Source: Isoetes taiwanensis (lineage: Eukaryota; Streptophyta; Lycopodiopsida; Isoetales; Isoetaceae). From it: 64,000 bases of DNA. The stretch is taken from contig JAJEKV010000002.1 in NCBI GenBank assembly GCA_021234155.1, forward strand, positions 31,071,234 to 31,135,233, in the 5' to 3' direction. A program made the position numbers and the translations under genes. The notes beneath the pieces are model-generated. The model searched no databases and had not been told where the DNA came from. It saw nothing but the letters and a program-made list of their open reading frames with translations. Of the stretch, positions 1 through 12,511 are shown piece by piece (positions within the stretch are counted from its first letter, which is position 1; each line of letters opens with the position of its first letter).

Positions 1-72
1 CCAAACATGCTTAAAATTCAAGGCAATAGTTTAACTCAAGGTTTAGGGTTCAATGGTTCAATGGTCCCTCTT

Positions 73-376
73 AGTTCTAATGAATTTTTTTTTTTAATCC
101 TTTCACTTTTACGTATCTTTTTCACAAACATTTAAGGGCAATCCTTTATGTGACAGCACCTCGTTTAGAGTGACCAGCTCCTTTGCTTGCCCCAAAAAAA
201 AAGCTTAACCGTTGCACCCCTTACTAGTTCTAATGAATTTTTTTCTTTTTATCCTTTCACTTTTACCGATCTTTTTTCACAAACATTTAAGGGCAATCCT
301 TTATGTGACGGCACCTCGTTTAGAGTGACCAGCTCCTTTGCTTGCCCCAAAAAAAAACAAGCTTAACCGTTGCACC
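73..376. repeat. Tandem duplication, 153-bp unit, two copies
   Basis: Two adjacent copies start at 73 and 226, each beginning agttctaatgaat and ending gttgcacc. They differ mainly in homopolymer lengths and a few substitutions. The unit ends in a poly-A run followed by gcttaaccgttg. No coding content is visible. The direct head-to-tail order fits slippage or unequal exchange. Confidence 0.9.
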
Positions 377-2565
377 AAGACCTTGTGACTCCCCCTAGAC
401 ATATGTAGGTGCATGGGCGCAGTTTCCCTCCAAAAGCCTGTTCAAATTGTCATTATGATTTCCACAAGTACAAGTACAATGATGAAATAAGCCAGAGCAG
501 GTTCCCACAAAATGTATCATTCTTTGTCCACTCTAACCTTTGTCTTTTACATCATATGCTTTGAATCATAAATGTAAAATTCAACATGATCCAACCATGT
601 GGCTGCCAAGAAAAACAATGAATAATAACAATCACCTCTCTAAAAGCCGAATCTCTGCCATACCTTCTCCTCTTGTTGGTGAATACCAGGCTACTAGTTT
701 AGCAGCACCTAGTGACTCTAACGAGCAGTCAAATCCATATGTTATTTCTTGCAAATTTGACCACGTTCTCCAAAGTGAGGCATCCAATGCAAATCTTGGA
801 TCAAGCCGAGCACAAAACGGCCCAATCACCTGAGACAAATACAATCAGCACCCCAATTACTCAAAAAATAACCATACCTATGGCCTTAATAGTCACACCC
901 GCCGCTTAAGGCTCATAGCTCTTTGTTGTAATCGTCATGTGTATGGTTTGATAATGAAAAGCTTGAACTCAATGCGATGTAAGGGCGATGCTCTTCCCAA
1001 GTCAATACGAGCAACAACTTTTGTATGGTCTAACAGAACCTTTAAGCGGCCAACTTGTCTTTGAATGCCCGGCCGAGGCAAATATGTGCACCGCAACCGC
1101 CTCGCTCATAGAAACCTGCAGTTGTTTGCATCAAGCGACCGTGTAGCTTGCACATTGATATCCATGTTCCTCCCTAAATTTGTACATAACCCCAATTAGT
1201 TGCGAACTTCTTGCCTCACAACAATAAAAAGTACATCATATCGCTTGAGGACCACTTGATCCGTATAAAAATGGAATAACTATCGTGAAATTCAAATGAA
1301 TAAAGGATCCAACAAGGTATTTCACCGATTTATGTCTCTAAGCAAGTTTTATTCACACAATGCATCAACACCACTATCATGTTTGGATAAGTTTTGTTAC
1401 AACTTGAAGACTATCAGACTTATTACCAAGCTTATGAAGAAAGGCCAAGATGCTAAAGAGTTGACAATAAACCGTAGATGCCGGAAAAGTGGCGCTTTGC
1501 CCATCATTCATTTGAAACTTTGGAAGTCGTCTCAAGTGGCGGTTTGCCCATCATTCATTTGAAACTTTGAAGTCGCTCTCTAATCAAGCAGTGGGGAGAA
1601 CATAACCCTTTCCAAAGATAAAACAAATCCAAAACCATGCAACATATATGCGGATCTCAAGCTCAAAGAGAAAATAAACTATCACATGGAAGAATCGGGA
1701 AAGAAGCTTATTGTAAGTAGAAAGTTTCTCTTTTATAACAGTGCAAACTTGATGCGCCTAATCTATGCATACTACACATATTGGCTCCTTCAAACATTCA
1801 CCTCCCATGTGATCTCGCAAAAAACTAAGATAATCATCTCGCTAAGCATTGGCCTTTGTGCTCCTTTCTTCCTAGGAAGAGATTGTTAGGAACAAAAAAT
1901 CCTTTTGCCCCATCTATTACCCCAGATAAAATCACACCTTTCTTAAAATTACACCTTTCATTTATGTTTTCTAGATCCGAGATCATTATAAAACTTAAAA
2001 GATCCAACTTAAATCTTTAATGTCAACTCAAGTCTTTCGGGCTCCCACTTGTCTAAATGTACCAGTGAGTATATTGCATATCAGAATACCCTCCACCTTT
2101 GCATCCAATCAGTACCTAGATGTCTCTGATAAATGCACACAAAGTCCCAACAACATCATAAAAGGTCCAAATCATCAATAGAATTTTTGTCTACCTTGTC
2201 GAAATATGTAGATGGAGGAGGAATCACGCCACCAAAGACCCATTACAGTTTCGGCAATAAATGCACTACATGGGAGAGACACGGCAATGGCTACCAAATT
2301 AAATGTAACTACACCTCCAACACCTATAAACAAGCAACAATTACTCCCCCACAAAAAGTAAATGCATGTCTCTATTACCGTGTCAGGCCCCTCCTGGGTA
2401 GAAGCATGAAAGGGTGGGCAAAAAAAGTGTCCGTATTTTACATTTACAAATTCAAAATGTAAGGAAATCCCTCCCCCCCAGAAATTATTATTCTTGGAAT
2501 GAATCATTAATAGGGCAAATATTTTTGAACTCTCCTCCCGCGCTCTGTTCAACCTTCCTCCCGCT
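377..2565. other. Unassigned AT-rich DNA with one 47-bp tandem duplication
   Basis: No reading frame here resembles a known family; open frames are short and lack domain signatures. The one clear structure is a 47-bp direct duplication at 1489-1581 built on tttgcccatcattcattt. I see no RNA gene, LTR or terminal repeat. Confidence 0.6.
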
Positions 2566-2680
2566 CGAACCTCCATAGCCGAAAGCTTGACATCCATATT
2601 CGAATCTCCATAGCCGAAAGCTTGACATCCATATTCGAACCTCCATAGCCAAGATCAGGACCTCCATAGCCAAAAGCTTG
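2566..2680. repeat. Minisatellite, 35-bp unit, about 3.3 copies
   Basis: Units start at 2566, 2601 and 2636 with cgaa(c/t)ctccatagcc, followed by gaaagcttgacatcc in the first two. The last, diverged unit carries a second ctccatagcc near 2661. The array lies just upstream of the first exon proposed for the spliced gene at 2690-6423. Confidence 0.85.
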
Positions 2681-2689
2681 CATTTTCAG

Positions 2690-5600
2690 AGAGCTGAAGC
2701 ACCAGGAAAGAGATCATGACGAAGCAGCTTGGAACAAAGACATCTCCAAGGAAATCTCCTCGCAAACAAACCCAGAAAGCCCATGCCAAGGTCTCCCACT
2801 AGAACTTGCCACCAAAAACTCAAGAGTGGGTCTTCTTCAGATCGGGAGGTCTTGCCGCGAGTTTGACAAGGTAAGCATCAGAGGCGGTGAGGAGCAACAA
2901 TTTTGATAGCATGTTTCGGGGCTAGTGCAAATAGTGCGGGATGTTTGGGGTTCCAAGCCCCCGCCGTTAGGGGTTATCAAGAGTGCGTGATTAAGCCTGG
3001 TTGGATGGCAGATTTTTTTTTCTGTGTATGAGCACGTTTTTTGTAGGAAGGACATTGCAAATCATCACATTCCATTGTATTTTGCCCGAGCATATGCACT
3101 TCATTACAAAGGAGTAAGCATTGATTGGGATGAGGTGAAAGCAAGTGCAAGTCTTCATTCAAAAGGCTCTCAAAACGAATCGACTGGGATTAGCTACTGA
3201 TAAAGTCTTCCAATGTTAAAGCTATTATGAGGTGAAAGCAAGTGCAAGTCTTCATTCAAAAGGCTCTCAAAAAAGAATCGACTGACCAATTAGCTACAGT
3301 AAAGTCTTCCAATGTTAAAGCTATTAAATATATGCCTCAGGTAGAATTGGGGCAGCAGTTGGAAATGATGAAAAGGTGGAGGGAAACAAGAGCATTAGAT
3401 TCTGCCTCCATGCTTGATGAAATACAGACTTTAAAAGAGAAAAAAGAAAACAATGGAAATTGAACTGTTGAAGCATGAGAGTGATAAGAGCTTCTTGACA
3501 AGACTTGTGCGAGTAAAGATGCAAAAATATGTGAGCAGCTTCAAAGATTATGGCAGGTTTAAAAGCAAGCGGAAGCCAACTGATGTGCAAATGGCTTTGG
3601 CATCCCATTTAGAGGAGGAGAAATCAAGTTATATTGCTGACTTAGATGCTCTAATGATTCCCATTGATTGTTTAAAGGCTGATTTGCAAGAATTAGAAGT
3701 CGCCATTGAAAAAATCAGCAAGGATTTGGAAGTTAATTCCAACCGTGAGAATAGAATAAAGGAGATGACTAAGCATTTGGAAAGATCAGACCCGATAGGC
3801 TGCGCAGTCCGATCCCATACTTTCAAAGAAGAAGGCGAGCGCCATTCTCACATATAAGCAATACTTGCAGCAGCTTTAAATGATTGCCTTGACTTCGACC
3901 ATGGTAATATCTCCACTTTGTGGTCATACATATTGTCTATTTTGTCTTGTATTCGGGGGTTTCAACGACGAATACATGTGTACATGATTGTTCATGGTCC
4001 GGGGACTGCGACCTTTGCTTTAGGAATCCCTTCCGAAGGTACATCTATTTCTATTTTGATTACATAATTAGTTTGAGTGTACTTAGATGTAGTTAGTTTC
4101 CATCATGTACATAATCAGATTAACATTTGATTTGGCGTGGTTTTGTCTTTTCTTGTAAAGAGGAAATGTATTTGCTACGTACTTTACATTTACATGTGCC
4201 ATGAAGTGCTTTTTCTGAATTCCTTTACAGGGGTGTATTAATAGGGTGTATTGCATTGATCGTACTTTGCATTTACATGTGATCAAATGCATATGAATTT
4301 GGTATTTGACTTTCCTTTACATTCAATGCTAGGGTGTATTGATAAAATATTTTGTTAAAATGCATTTGAATTTAGTATTTGGTTTTCCTTTACATTGTGA
4401 TAGCTATGTACACTAATGTACTTCTATTTTGTCGTTACATTATCGCCAGAAAGTTTGCCTGTAGTAAAACCTACTTGCATGTAATTAACATTTGTTACAT
4501 TTTTGATTTGCATCGATTGTTTTTCTTCAGATTTTGCTTCTATCTACTCTACATCTCCCCTTGATTCTGAATCAAGTGTTTACATTTCTTATTGACACCC
4601 AATTGTGTCAATGCGCATGGGTAGTATATCAAGAAAGGAAGAAGTAAAAGCTGCGGGTAAACTAAACAATTCATGTTTAAGGTGCACTATGCTTAAGTTC
4701 TGAATATAGCAAAATCTCATGTTGTAGGTGAAAAGAAGAATGTTATTGGGAAGGGGTTGCATTTATCATTCTCAGACATCCCAATTGCTGAACCTGGCAC
4801 AAAAGATGCTGCTGCTATCGATGTTGAAAGTCCATCCACATCTACATCACCTTTGAGAATTGCAACAACTCGCAGGATTTGGAGACAAAGGGGTATGTGG
4901 AAGGTAGGGTGATTACATTCTGATTACATTAAGATTGCATCTGTTGTAGTTAGAGTTCACTAATGTTCAATATTTTGCAGCATAGGTTGTTTTCCAAAAA
5001 GTCACTGTTGAAGCCGAGCTGCTATTATTGGAGCAACTAGCTGAAAGCCCAGAAAGTAATTCTCTCTCCTTTTCAGGGTTTCTATTTTTTTTTCTTTGTA
5101 TTTTGAAACTTACGTTGACGTGTTTACAGATAAAATTACTGAAGATGTTGGTGACGACATTGAAAACAAATCTGAAAAGCTGCTTTGTTGAAGTTCAAGT
5201 TGAGGAAAAGGCTTGTTCTTTGGCAGGTACGTGTTTCTTTTTTTGTCTTGCTTTCAAAACATTAGAATGAAGCACTTTCTTGTCTTCAGAGACTTGCGAC
5301 GATTCAAAGGAGCTAGATGATGTTGAAGAAGCCTTGGAGATTGCAGCCAAGGCAACGACTAAATTTATGGTCAAAGGCGATGCCAAAACAAATTGGAAGA
5401 AAGAGAGTGCAAACCGAGGCGGGGACATCCGCCGCAAAACGGTAATTGCTAGCTTATATTGACTTACTTATACTTCAGTAGCTTATTATATTTTACTCGT
5501 TTTGCGTGTCTAAACCAATTGAAAGAGATTGGAAGGTATCAATTTATGCTTTATTGTCATGGATCAATTGTTAATATGACACTAACATCTTGGATCTGAC

Positions 5601-6423
5601 AACAGAAATGATGACAAGGATAAACTTATGGAATTTATGCCATTCACGCCATTCAAGAATTGTCCGCCGACTGAAATGAAAGTGGTTGCATCTGACATAG
5701 CAATTTTATGTGCAACTAACTCTAAAATGAGTAGCCGCTTAGTGGATCTTTATGGCAGGTAATAACCTAGTTGTAACCGAGCTGTATTTGTTGCTATTCC
5801 TTGTCTCTAATGTTAATCTTAATCTAATCCAGGTGCTTGTATGAGACATTGCCTTTCGAGTGGAAGAGCAAAATCTTTTTTTATCCTGCTTACAACTATA
5901 TAAGGTTTAGAGAAGCTACCAGCAGCAAAAGAAAGGGTAAATCAGCTGAAGGATCACTGAATGTCATTGAAATAGTGAAATCAGGGATGAAGGGGATTGT
6001 GGTAGCTAAATGCCATCATATCCTTGCACCTATCCTTGAGAATGACCATTTTGTGCTGGCTGTTTTTACGCTCGCACCATCTGATTCCAAGATCCTACCT
6101 GCACCAGGAATTCACGTCTTGAATCCTCTTACAGGTTATGCGACGAACGAGAAAGCAATCAAAGGGTATACTTTAAGTTGTTGCTTTGCTTTTCTTCGCT
6201 AATTCGGTCTGCTAAATTTCGTGATATGTAGGCTGCACACACAAAATGTTAACCACATCGATCGGTCAAGTATCTAGAGGCCGATTTCATGAAGAAAATA
6301 ATGTTAATCGGATTCACAAGTAGAGATGCCCACGGCAGCCCGATTTAACATCATGTGGGTTGTATCGCGATGGGATTTATGCACAAATATGTTGAAGCTC
6401 TTGTCTCGGTAGAGATATGGAAG
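2690..6423 (+). pseudogene. Spliced coiled-coil plus Ulp1/C48-like cysteine protease gene, probably element-derived
   Basis: This is a chain of short exons with good GT-AG borders. The main exons are about 2690-2868 (basic, SPRKSPRK), 3048-3440, 3453-3850 (Glu/Lys-rich coiled coil), 4732-4903, 5290-5441, 5605-5758 and 5833-6165, with the last one ending at the donor gtaagt at 6423. The C-terminal part resembles Ulp1/SUMO-type C48 peptidases. DHFVLAVF near 6045 carries the catalytic His. HVLNPLTG near 6115 sits where the family has an Asp, so Asp to Asn is likely. RQPDLTSCG at 6335-6358 matches the Gln...Cys motif, and FMHKYVEALV follows in another frame. A one-base frame change after the Cys motif and another near 3440-3453 argue for decay. 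Such proteases are carried by plant MULE- and CACTA-type transposons and also exist as host genes; I infer the former. No terminal repeats were found. Confidence 0.6.
3131..3326. repeat. 97-bp direct duplication inside the coiled-coil gene
   Basis: Copies start at 3131 and 3228 with tgaggtgaaagcaagtgc and both end in gttaaagctatta. The second copy is open in the coding frame while the first contains stops, so the duplication probably arose after the exon lost constraint, or it created a new splice choice. The gtgaaagc following gatgag could act as a donor in either copy. Confidence 0.9.
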
Positions 6424-6694
6424 TAAGTTGTATGCCTTCCCTTGTATGTCTTGCATCTCATGTTCCTTTAAATATTTCTAACCTTATTTATGGATGTCAC
6501 AGTTACATCTAAATGGTTCTCTCATGAATAAATACCTGTCACGGCGACAATTTCTAATAGATGCTTTGGTCATGCATTGTGATGCCAATCCGAAAGAATG
6601 TATCGACCCCCCAGTCCTCTCGATTTAAAGTGATCATGAGTCTGAGTATCGATTTTTGCAAGATGAACTATGTAATGTGGGCTTATATATATCC

Positions 6695-6770
6695 GAATAG
6701 TATACTCTTGATAGTATACTATCTTTGAATAGTACACTATCTTTGAATAGTATACTACTGATAGTATACT
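6695..6770. repeat. Short tandem repeat around gaatagtatact
   Basis: Four imperfect copies of gaatagtatact / gatagtatact are separated by atcttt or related spacers, directly downstream of the protease gene. AT-rich; no function is visible. Confidence 0.75.
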
Positions 6771-6894
6771 TTATGACTATGTAAGTTTTTTTTTTTGAAG
6801 AAAAAAAGATTTCGATTTAAAGCCTTGTACCCTTTTGGTCAATCAAAACACAGCATTACTTGATTGTTTCGACTGATATATTTTGTGACCTTGT

Positions 6895-7100
6895 ACCACA
6901 CCACACCCCTCCACCACACTTCACCACCACCACCACACTCCACCACACCACATCACACCACAATCCACAACACCACACCACACCACCACCACCAACTACA
7001 CACACCACCACCACCACCCCCCACCACCACACCCCACCACCACCACACCACCCACCACCCCCCCACCACCACACTCCACCACACCGCTCCACACCCACCA
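6895..7100. repeat. (CCA/CAC)n-rich simple repeat
   Basis: About 200 bases composed almost only of C and A in CCA/CCACA patterns. It gives spurious His/Thr/Pro-rich open frames in all three forward frames, a signature of simple repeat rather than coding DNA. It ends abruptly at 7100 where the strand composition flips to G and T. Confidence 0.95.
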
Positions 7101-7460
7101 TTTGGTGTATGGTGTATGGTGTGTAGTGAATGGTGTGGTGTATGGTGGGGAGTGTGAGTGAATGGTGTGGTGTGTGGTGGATGTGCTAGGATTCAGTGAA
7201 TATGATAGTTGGTGTATGGTCTATGGTGTATGGTGTGTGGTGAATGGTGTGGTGTGTGGTGGGGTGTGTGGTGAATGGTGTGGTGTGTGGTGGGATGTGC
7301 TCGTTCTGGTGAATATGATAGTTGGTGTATGGTCTATGGTGTATGGTGTGTGGTGAATGGTGTGGTGTATGGTGGGGTGTGTGGTGAATGGTGTGGTGTG
7401 TGGTGGGATGTGCTCGTTCTGGTGAATATGATAGTGTGGGGCATGGTTTGGTGTGGTATA
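7101..7460. repeat. GGTGT-rich minisatellite with 113-bp higher-order unit
   Basis: G/T-only repeat of ggtgtatggt, ggtgtggtgt and ggtgaatggt blocks. A longer unit is visible: tgaatatgata occurs at 7197, 7310 and 7423, exactly 113 bases apart, with the same internal order of blocks and the marker gggatgtgctcgttct before the second and third. The many GG and GGGG runs could support two-tier G-quadruplexes. Confidence 0.95.
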
Positions 7461-8049
7461 CACACCCTAACAGTTTAGTGTTCATTTGAGGCAGATGGTA
7501 TTGTTCAAGAGGTTTTACGGACCAACATCCATTAATTTTTGGCGGATGCTTGGATGCTTCAAGATGCATTTAAAGAATTAAAATACTACGAACATATTTT
7601 CCTATTGGTCTGCTTTGGTTACCATATTTTGTTAGTGTCACGGATCATAAATTCTGCACCTTGAAATTCCTTGTTGGCTTTAATGTTTGTTTTGGTATAC
7701 TATTTCAGTAATTGTACTTTGCATTTTATAATTAATGACAAAATTTAAACTGTCATTAACTTGAGTTGCACCAAAAACTTGAGTTGCAAACTAAAGTACC
7801 AAACATGTTTCTTATATCTATCTGAAAAATGATAGAAATAGTTCGGTTAACTAAAAGAACGATTGGAAACTTCGGATAACATTAAAGCAAAAAAATAGTC
7901 TACAAATTGTAGAGAAAGAGGAGTTACGTCATTAATGAAAAAGCTTTACAAAAAATAGAGTCACAAGGACTATTGCAAAACAAGTTACGTATTTAATTAA
8001 AAAGCTTTACAAAGAATAGTCACAAGGACTATTGCCAAAAAATTGAAAC
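7461..8049. other. AT-rich non-coding DNA with a 61-bp tandem duplication
   Basis: No gene is visible. A direct duplication has copies beginning gttacgt at 7923 and 7984, each containing aaaaagctttacaaa and tcacaaggactattgc. The rest is AT-rich and unstructured. Confidence 0.75.
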
Positions 8050-8590
8050 CGGGGATTACAAAAATTTAAACAAGGCTTGATCTTGGGCCATCTTGACTCC
8101 ATATGAAGGTCGCCCTCCACGGCATACATCTTCATTTAAGAGTCGCTCCTCGTCGAGGTAAGCCTCATGCACCCACTCGATCACCAAGCACGGCGGCACT
8201 GATGATCCAGGATGAGCTTCTCCACCTCCCCAGTGGAGTGAACCCGCCCGGCTGTAGAATCGGATGGCCTCCTGAGGAAGACACGGATTCTCCGGGAGGA
8301 AGACCACGGGATCCTCCGGAGGAAGAGAAGGACCGTCTTTGGCGGGGAGGAGCGAGCACAATGGCGGGATAGCGGAGTGTGGTCTTGAACTTGGCCATGG
8401 TGGAAGTGAAGGAGATGGACGGAATGGGGAAGGAGTGAAGGAGATGGCGGAATAGACGATGGGGACGGAATGGACGGAATGAAGCTGCAGGGCAGAATTT
8501 TGGGAATAAAAGGGATGTTTGCATGCATACGATTTTGTTTTGGGAATTAGGCAGAAGAGGAAAGGGATGTATCCATGCATACGATTTCAC
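8050..8590. other. GC-richer block with open frames on both strands, unrecognised
   Basis: Base composition rises here and there are overlapping open frames on both strands of about 90-175 codons. The products are Pro/Ser/Gly-rich and differ in every frame, and none shows a recognisable domain. Short direct repeats around aaagggatgt and gcatgcatacgatttt lie at 8511-8588. It may be a terminal region of an unidentified element or a decayed gene; I cannot choose. Confidence 0.3.
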
Positions 8591-9048
8591 ACCTCGGGAG
8601 CCGATCCACCCACCTCAAATTTTTTGCAAATGTAAAATGGATAGGTTGAACCATATTATGAGACCAATTGCTTGGTATGCAGTTAGCACAACCCTAACAC
8701 AAAGTTAGCAATATCCCACATGCATATATCACAAAAGTTGTGCGCATATATAAGTAGGGTTTTGCTGCTTCATAAGTGTGGATAGAGATTAGATGTTGAA
8801 AAGTTATGGCTCGCTGGCTTGTAATCTTGATTCTGTGCCGCCGTGTCATAACCCCCAGATGTAATCCTAGTCCACCCTTTTTTTTAGTAATGGGCTCAAA
8901 TATCCCACATGCATTCAATGTTCCACATGTTACCAAATCAACAATTGCCAAACCAACAAATGCCAAATGAATGGATTATGTTAAGGCATATTGTGTACCT
9001 ATGCATATTGTGTTTGGTAAAGCGTGAGTCAACAATATAGAGATAGCA
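8591..9048. other. Non-coding DNA, nothing recognised
   Basis: AT-rich sequence leading into the palindromic minisatellite. It has short repeats of the words cacatgcat and accaaatcaacaa, but no open frame with family resemblance. Confidence 0.5.
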
Positions 9049-9440
9049 AGGAATATTCCTTATTACCTTGAAAGGAATATTCCTTATTGCATTGAAAGGA
9101 ATATTCCTTAGCGCCTAGTTATCAGGAATATTCCTTATTACCTTTGAAGGAATATTCCTTATTGCATCGAAAGGAATATTCCTTAGCGCCTAGTTATCAG
9201 AAATATTCCTTATTACCTTCAAAGGAATATTCTTTAGTTTGTTTAAGTGCACCCATAGTTACAAGGAATATTCCTATTACCTTGAAAGGAATATTCCTTT
9301 GTGCATTGAAAGGAATATTCCTTAGTGCCTAGTTATCAAGAATATTCCTTATTACCTTCAAAGGAATATTCTTTAGTTTGTTTAAGTGCACCCATAGTTA
9401 CAAGGAATATTCCTTATTACATTGAAAGGAATATTCCTCA
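9049..9440. repeat. Palindromic minisatellite built on GGAATATTCC
   Basis: The perfect 10-bp palindrome GGAATATTCC occurs 11 times, at 9050, 9074, 9098, 9125, 9149, 9173, 9265, 9288, 9312, 9404 and 9428. Four one- or two-mismatch copies lie near 9200, 9224, 9338 and 9363. Spacing is about 24 bases within triplets and 75 bases between them; a 139-base block (9265 to 9404) is also repeated. Linkers are ttattaccttgaaa, ttattgcattgaaa and ttagcgcctagttatca. The core fits the tail-to-tail heat-shock-element pattern nGAAnnTTCn, though that may be coincidence. Confidence 0.95.
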
Positions 9441-10576
9441 TTGAGTATAGCCCTTTCATTTGAGCTAGGCTTGTGGGATATATGCCAGCATCAACCATTG
9501 GCCAATTGGGTCAGAAAAAGAGGACAGTGGGAAAGATTTTGAGAAAAGGATGTTGAACAAATCATTGGTTAAGGAACAAATCATTGGCATGGTACGAGCC
9601 ATATCAGAAACAGGGGAGAAGGGAATAGACAGGGATAAAAATTCCTTTTTTACCTGTGGTGACTGGTTGATTCCGATGGCGGGAGGAGATCGAACGACTA
9701 GATCACAATCCATATCCCCAATTCAAATGCAAACTCACCTGGCGCACCCGATTCTTGAGGAGATCAATGCCGAACAGGGAAACCAATTGAACAAAATCAA
9801 ACGGAGAGGCAGTCACGAGTTCAGAGGTACTCCTATTCTTAAACATGCTTTTGTTCCTAATCTAACAATTGCTTGTGATGTTCTACAATGATGCACGAGA
9901 GGAGACTTAACAATGTTGGAAGCATGGATCGAGCTATGGGGAGTAGCAGTGGACAAGGGGGATGAGGAATCCCAATTATCTAAAGCGAACTAGAGAGTAT
10001 TCTCATTAAACCTTAAAACAGGGAAGTTGTGCATGCAAAAGCAATCAACAAAGTGTTGAAAAGGGCTGAGGTTTGGAGATTCAATAGCCTCAAACCATAC
10101 TTTACCAATCTCTATCATAAATGGCAACGAGCTGAGAAGCACATGTCTTGCTTCATTAGACTTCACCAACTTCCAAACAAATTGCCCCGGACACTCTTCT
10201 CACAATTTTTTTGGAACAGGACCATTGCTGATCTCACACCTTCGCGGACCTTCGATGAATCTTGAGTCTTGAATCTTGAATCTTGAATCTTGAATCTTGA
10301 GACCTTCTCGCTACAAAGTGTTTTTACAACTTACACTAAGTATAACAGTCTTGGAACTATATAAACAATATATTAATGTTTGTGTTTTAATCTGTTCACA
10401 TTACGATTACATTCGGTTTGCAAGTCCATGCCTTAGTGCATAGAAAAGTTACTTCAACAACGAGGTTAACGTATTAGAGATTCTACAATCTCGGCAAATT
10501 TCCCCAAAGAACATTTCATGCCAATAGTTAGTCAGTTCATATGCATAAGATGTACCTTTAATCTTATGTTTGACTG
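9441..10576. other. Non-coding or decayed DNA with a heptanucleotide repeat
   Basis: Open frames at 9550-9891 and 10029-10265 on the plus strand show no recognisable domain. A heptamer run, (cttgaat)n, lies at 10261-10301. The right end abuts the C-terminal end of the minus-strand transposase-like gene. Confidence 0.5.
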
Positions 10577-12320
10577 GCTCAATGGAATCTCACCCCAATT
10601 CTTGACTCGGGATGGACAAGAACTTTCTTTCCTTGAATAAGCTCGTACTTTTGATGGCAACCGGGAATCAATTCAAAGTAGTTACCAGCTATAACTTCAT
10701 TACCACAATAAAATTCATTTCCATAGTCATCCTTGGTGTCTTCTTCGAGGGCATGTTTCACTTACCATTACCTTTGGATGAGATAATAAGGGACCCTTTC
10801 ATAATTGTGCGGGGATGTGAATGATGCAAAATAATCTCAACCTCAGACTTTGTCTCATCCACATTGTCCACGCCATTTGCCCACAAGTCCTCTGCCTCGC
10901 CCATCTTCTTCAACATTGTCCCTGTTTGTAGGCTCTAGTTTTCTCAACTCCCACCTGCCACAATGATCAGCATTCTCACAAGCGAGGCCAATCAAAATTG
11001 ATGCATGCCTTACAAAAATATGAAAGAGATCTACACATTAACTTTGTTGGATCATTTGGATCTATGGATGATACGCGGCGAAGAGATTGCACCCTTTCAC
11101 TTGGGAGCACATCAAATCTTTGGGAACGGTCAATGTCGGACACCTTCCAAAATACCCTTTCCACATCAGAAATTTTCTCTTCAAGAACCTCACATGCGGT
11201 TTTACGCATTTTTTATCACTTTCCCATCCTTTTTTCTTTGTTACGCCTCGAGCCATAGTTTGGCTATGGCTCCTTCTCCCGCCATGTGTGCCCTTCCCAT
11301 GTCCCGAGCCAAAGAAATTCCAAAGCATTCTGATCTTATGCTCTTGATGATATCTAGTTACATGATAGAAAACTCTTCTCGACTTGAATTGGGCTGCACA
11401 CCCGTCAGACCAAACTAAGTGGTATTTCATATGGCCAGCACCATTTTCTTTCAGCCAATTGAGGTGCATCTTGAATGCTTTTTGTACAAAGTGAGTATCA
11501 TGTGTTTTGTCGTCTGAAATAAAGAAGTGCACACATTTCTTCATTTTACCCTGTACCTTGAACATCGTGATGTGGACCAATATGCTGATTTGTTCATTGT
11601 ACCAATGTTGTGCTTGAATCTCGTTGAATTGCTTCAAAGTATAATTCTCCGAGAAATCAACAACTGATAATACGGTATCATCACGAAGACTCTTCATGGA
11701 TTCCTTGAATTGTTTGCTCTGCCAATGTGCCACAAAGTTATGATATACAAACTTCGACATATGATCAAACATGTTATCCAACATATTCTCCGAGCTGCCT
11801 TTCTTGTCAATTAGCTTTAGTCTTCGTGAAGTTCCTTTCTTCGTGGGCTCATTAACATAACCATAGACTTGCCAATCAAGCGTTTGATCAATCTGCTCCT
11901 TGTATTCTCTTGGACACAACTCAATTAATTGTTTCCCACAATTTCCGCAATCTGATTTGATACATTGTAGCTTATGCCACTCGTTGCTTTCTTTGCTACA
12001 TCACATACCATAGCCCTCCAAAATGTGCTAACATTATCAAATGTCTTGTTCTTGGCTTGACATATTCCAAAGATGAGCTTGGATCGCATACACACCACAA
12101 TTGCACAAACAATTTTCATGGAGTCTTGACCTCATCAAATTAAATGCCTGCTTGTACTGTTTCACGCAACAACATGTGTTTCTTTCCTTTAGCTTTCTAA
12201 TGCAAGAAGGTTTTAAGTATTCAAATTGCCTAAGCCCAATCCGAACCTCTGGATACTAATCCACAAAATTCTGGAATAATTCAACCTGTAAAATTACAGT
12301 GAAATAAAATTAGTCACCTC

Positions 12321-12352
12321 ATTACATTACATTACATTACATTACATTACAT
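12321..12352. repeat. (ATTAC)n microsatellite in an intron
   Basis: Six uninterrupted ATTAC units lie just upstream, in gene sense, of the acceptor near 12285. The surrounding intron is rich in the word ttacat. The pentanucleotide period resembles the LINE tails seen near 58100, 61265 and 63105, but no LINE body is visible here. Confidence 0.85.
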
Positions 12353-12511
12353 ACAAATCTTTTACATATTCAAGACCCTAAACTCCCACACATACATGTA
12401 CATTCTGACATGAATTTTATTTCATTTACTATGAAGTCGCATAATTTTTTGACAATTAATACATCTCCACACTAATTTCTTCTTAGTTACTGCCTACATC
12501 TACAATACATC

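Noticed and set aside
6856-7569. His/Pro/Thr-rich or Cys/Trp/Gly/Val-rich proteins
   Set aside because: Open frames in several registers on both strands arise from the CCA/TGG simple repeat; none starts from a unique coding context.
8056-8580. Pro/Ser-rich protein on the minus strand
   Set aside because: Overlapping open frames on both strands reflect GC-rich composition; no domain, no splice context.
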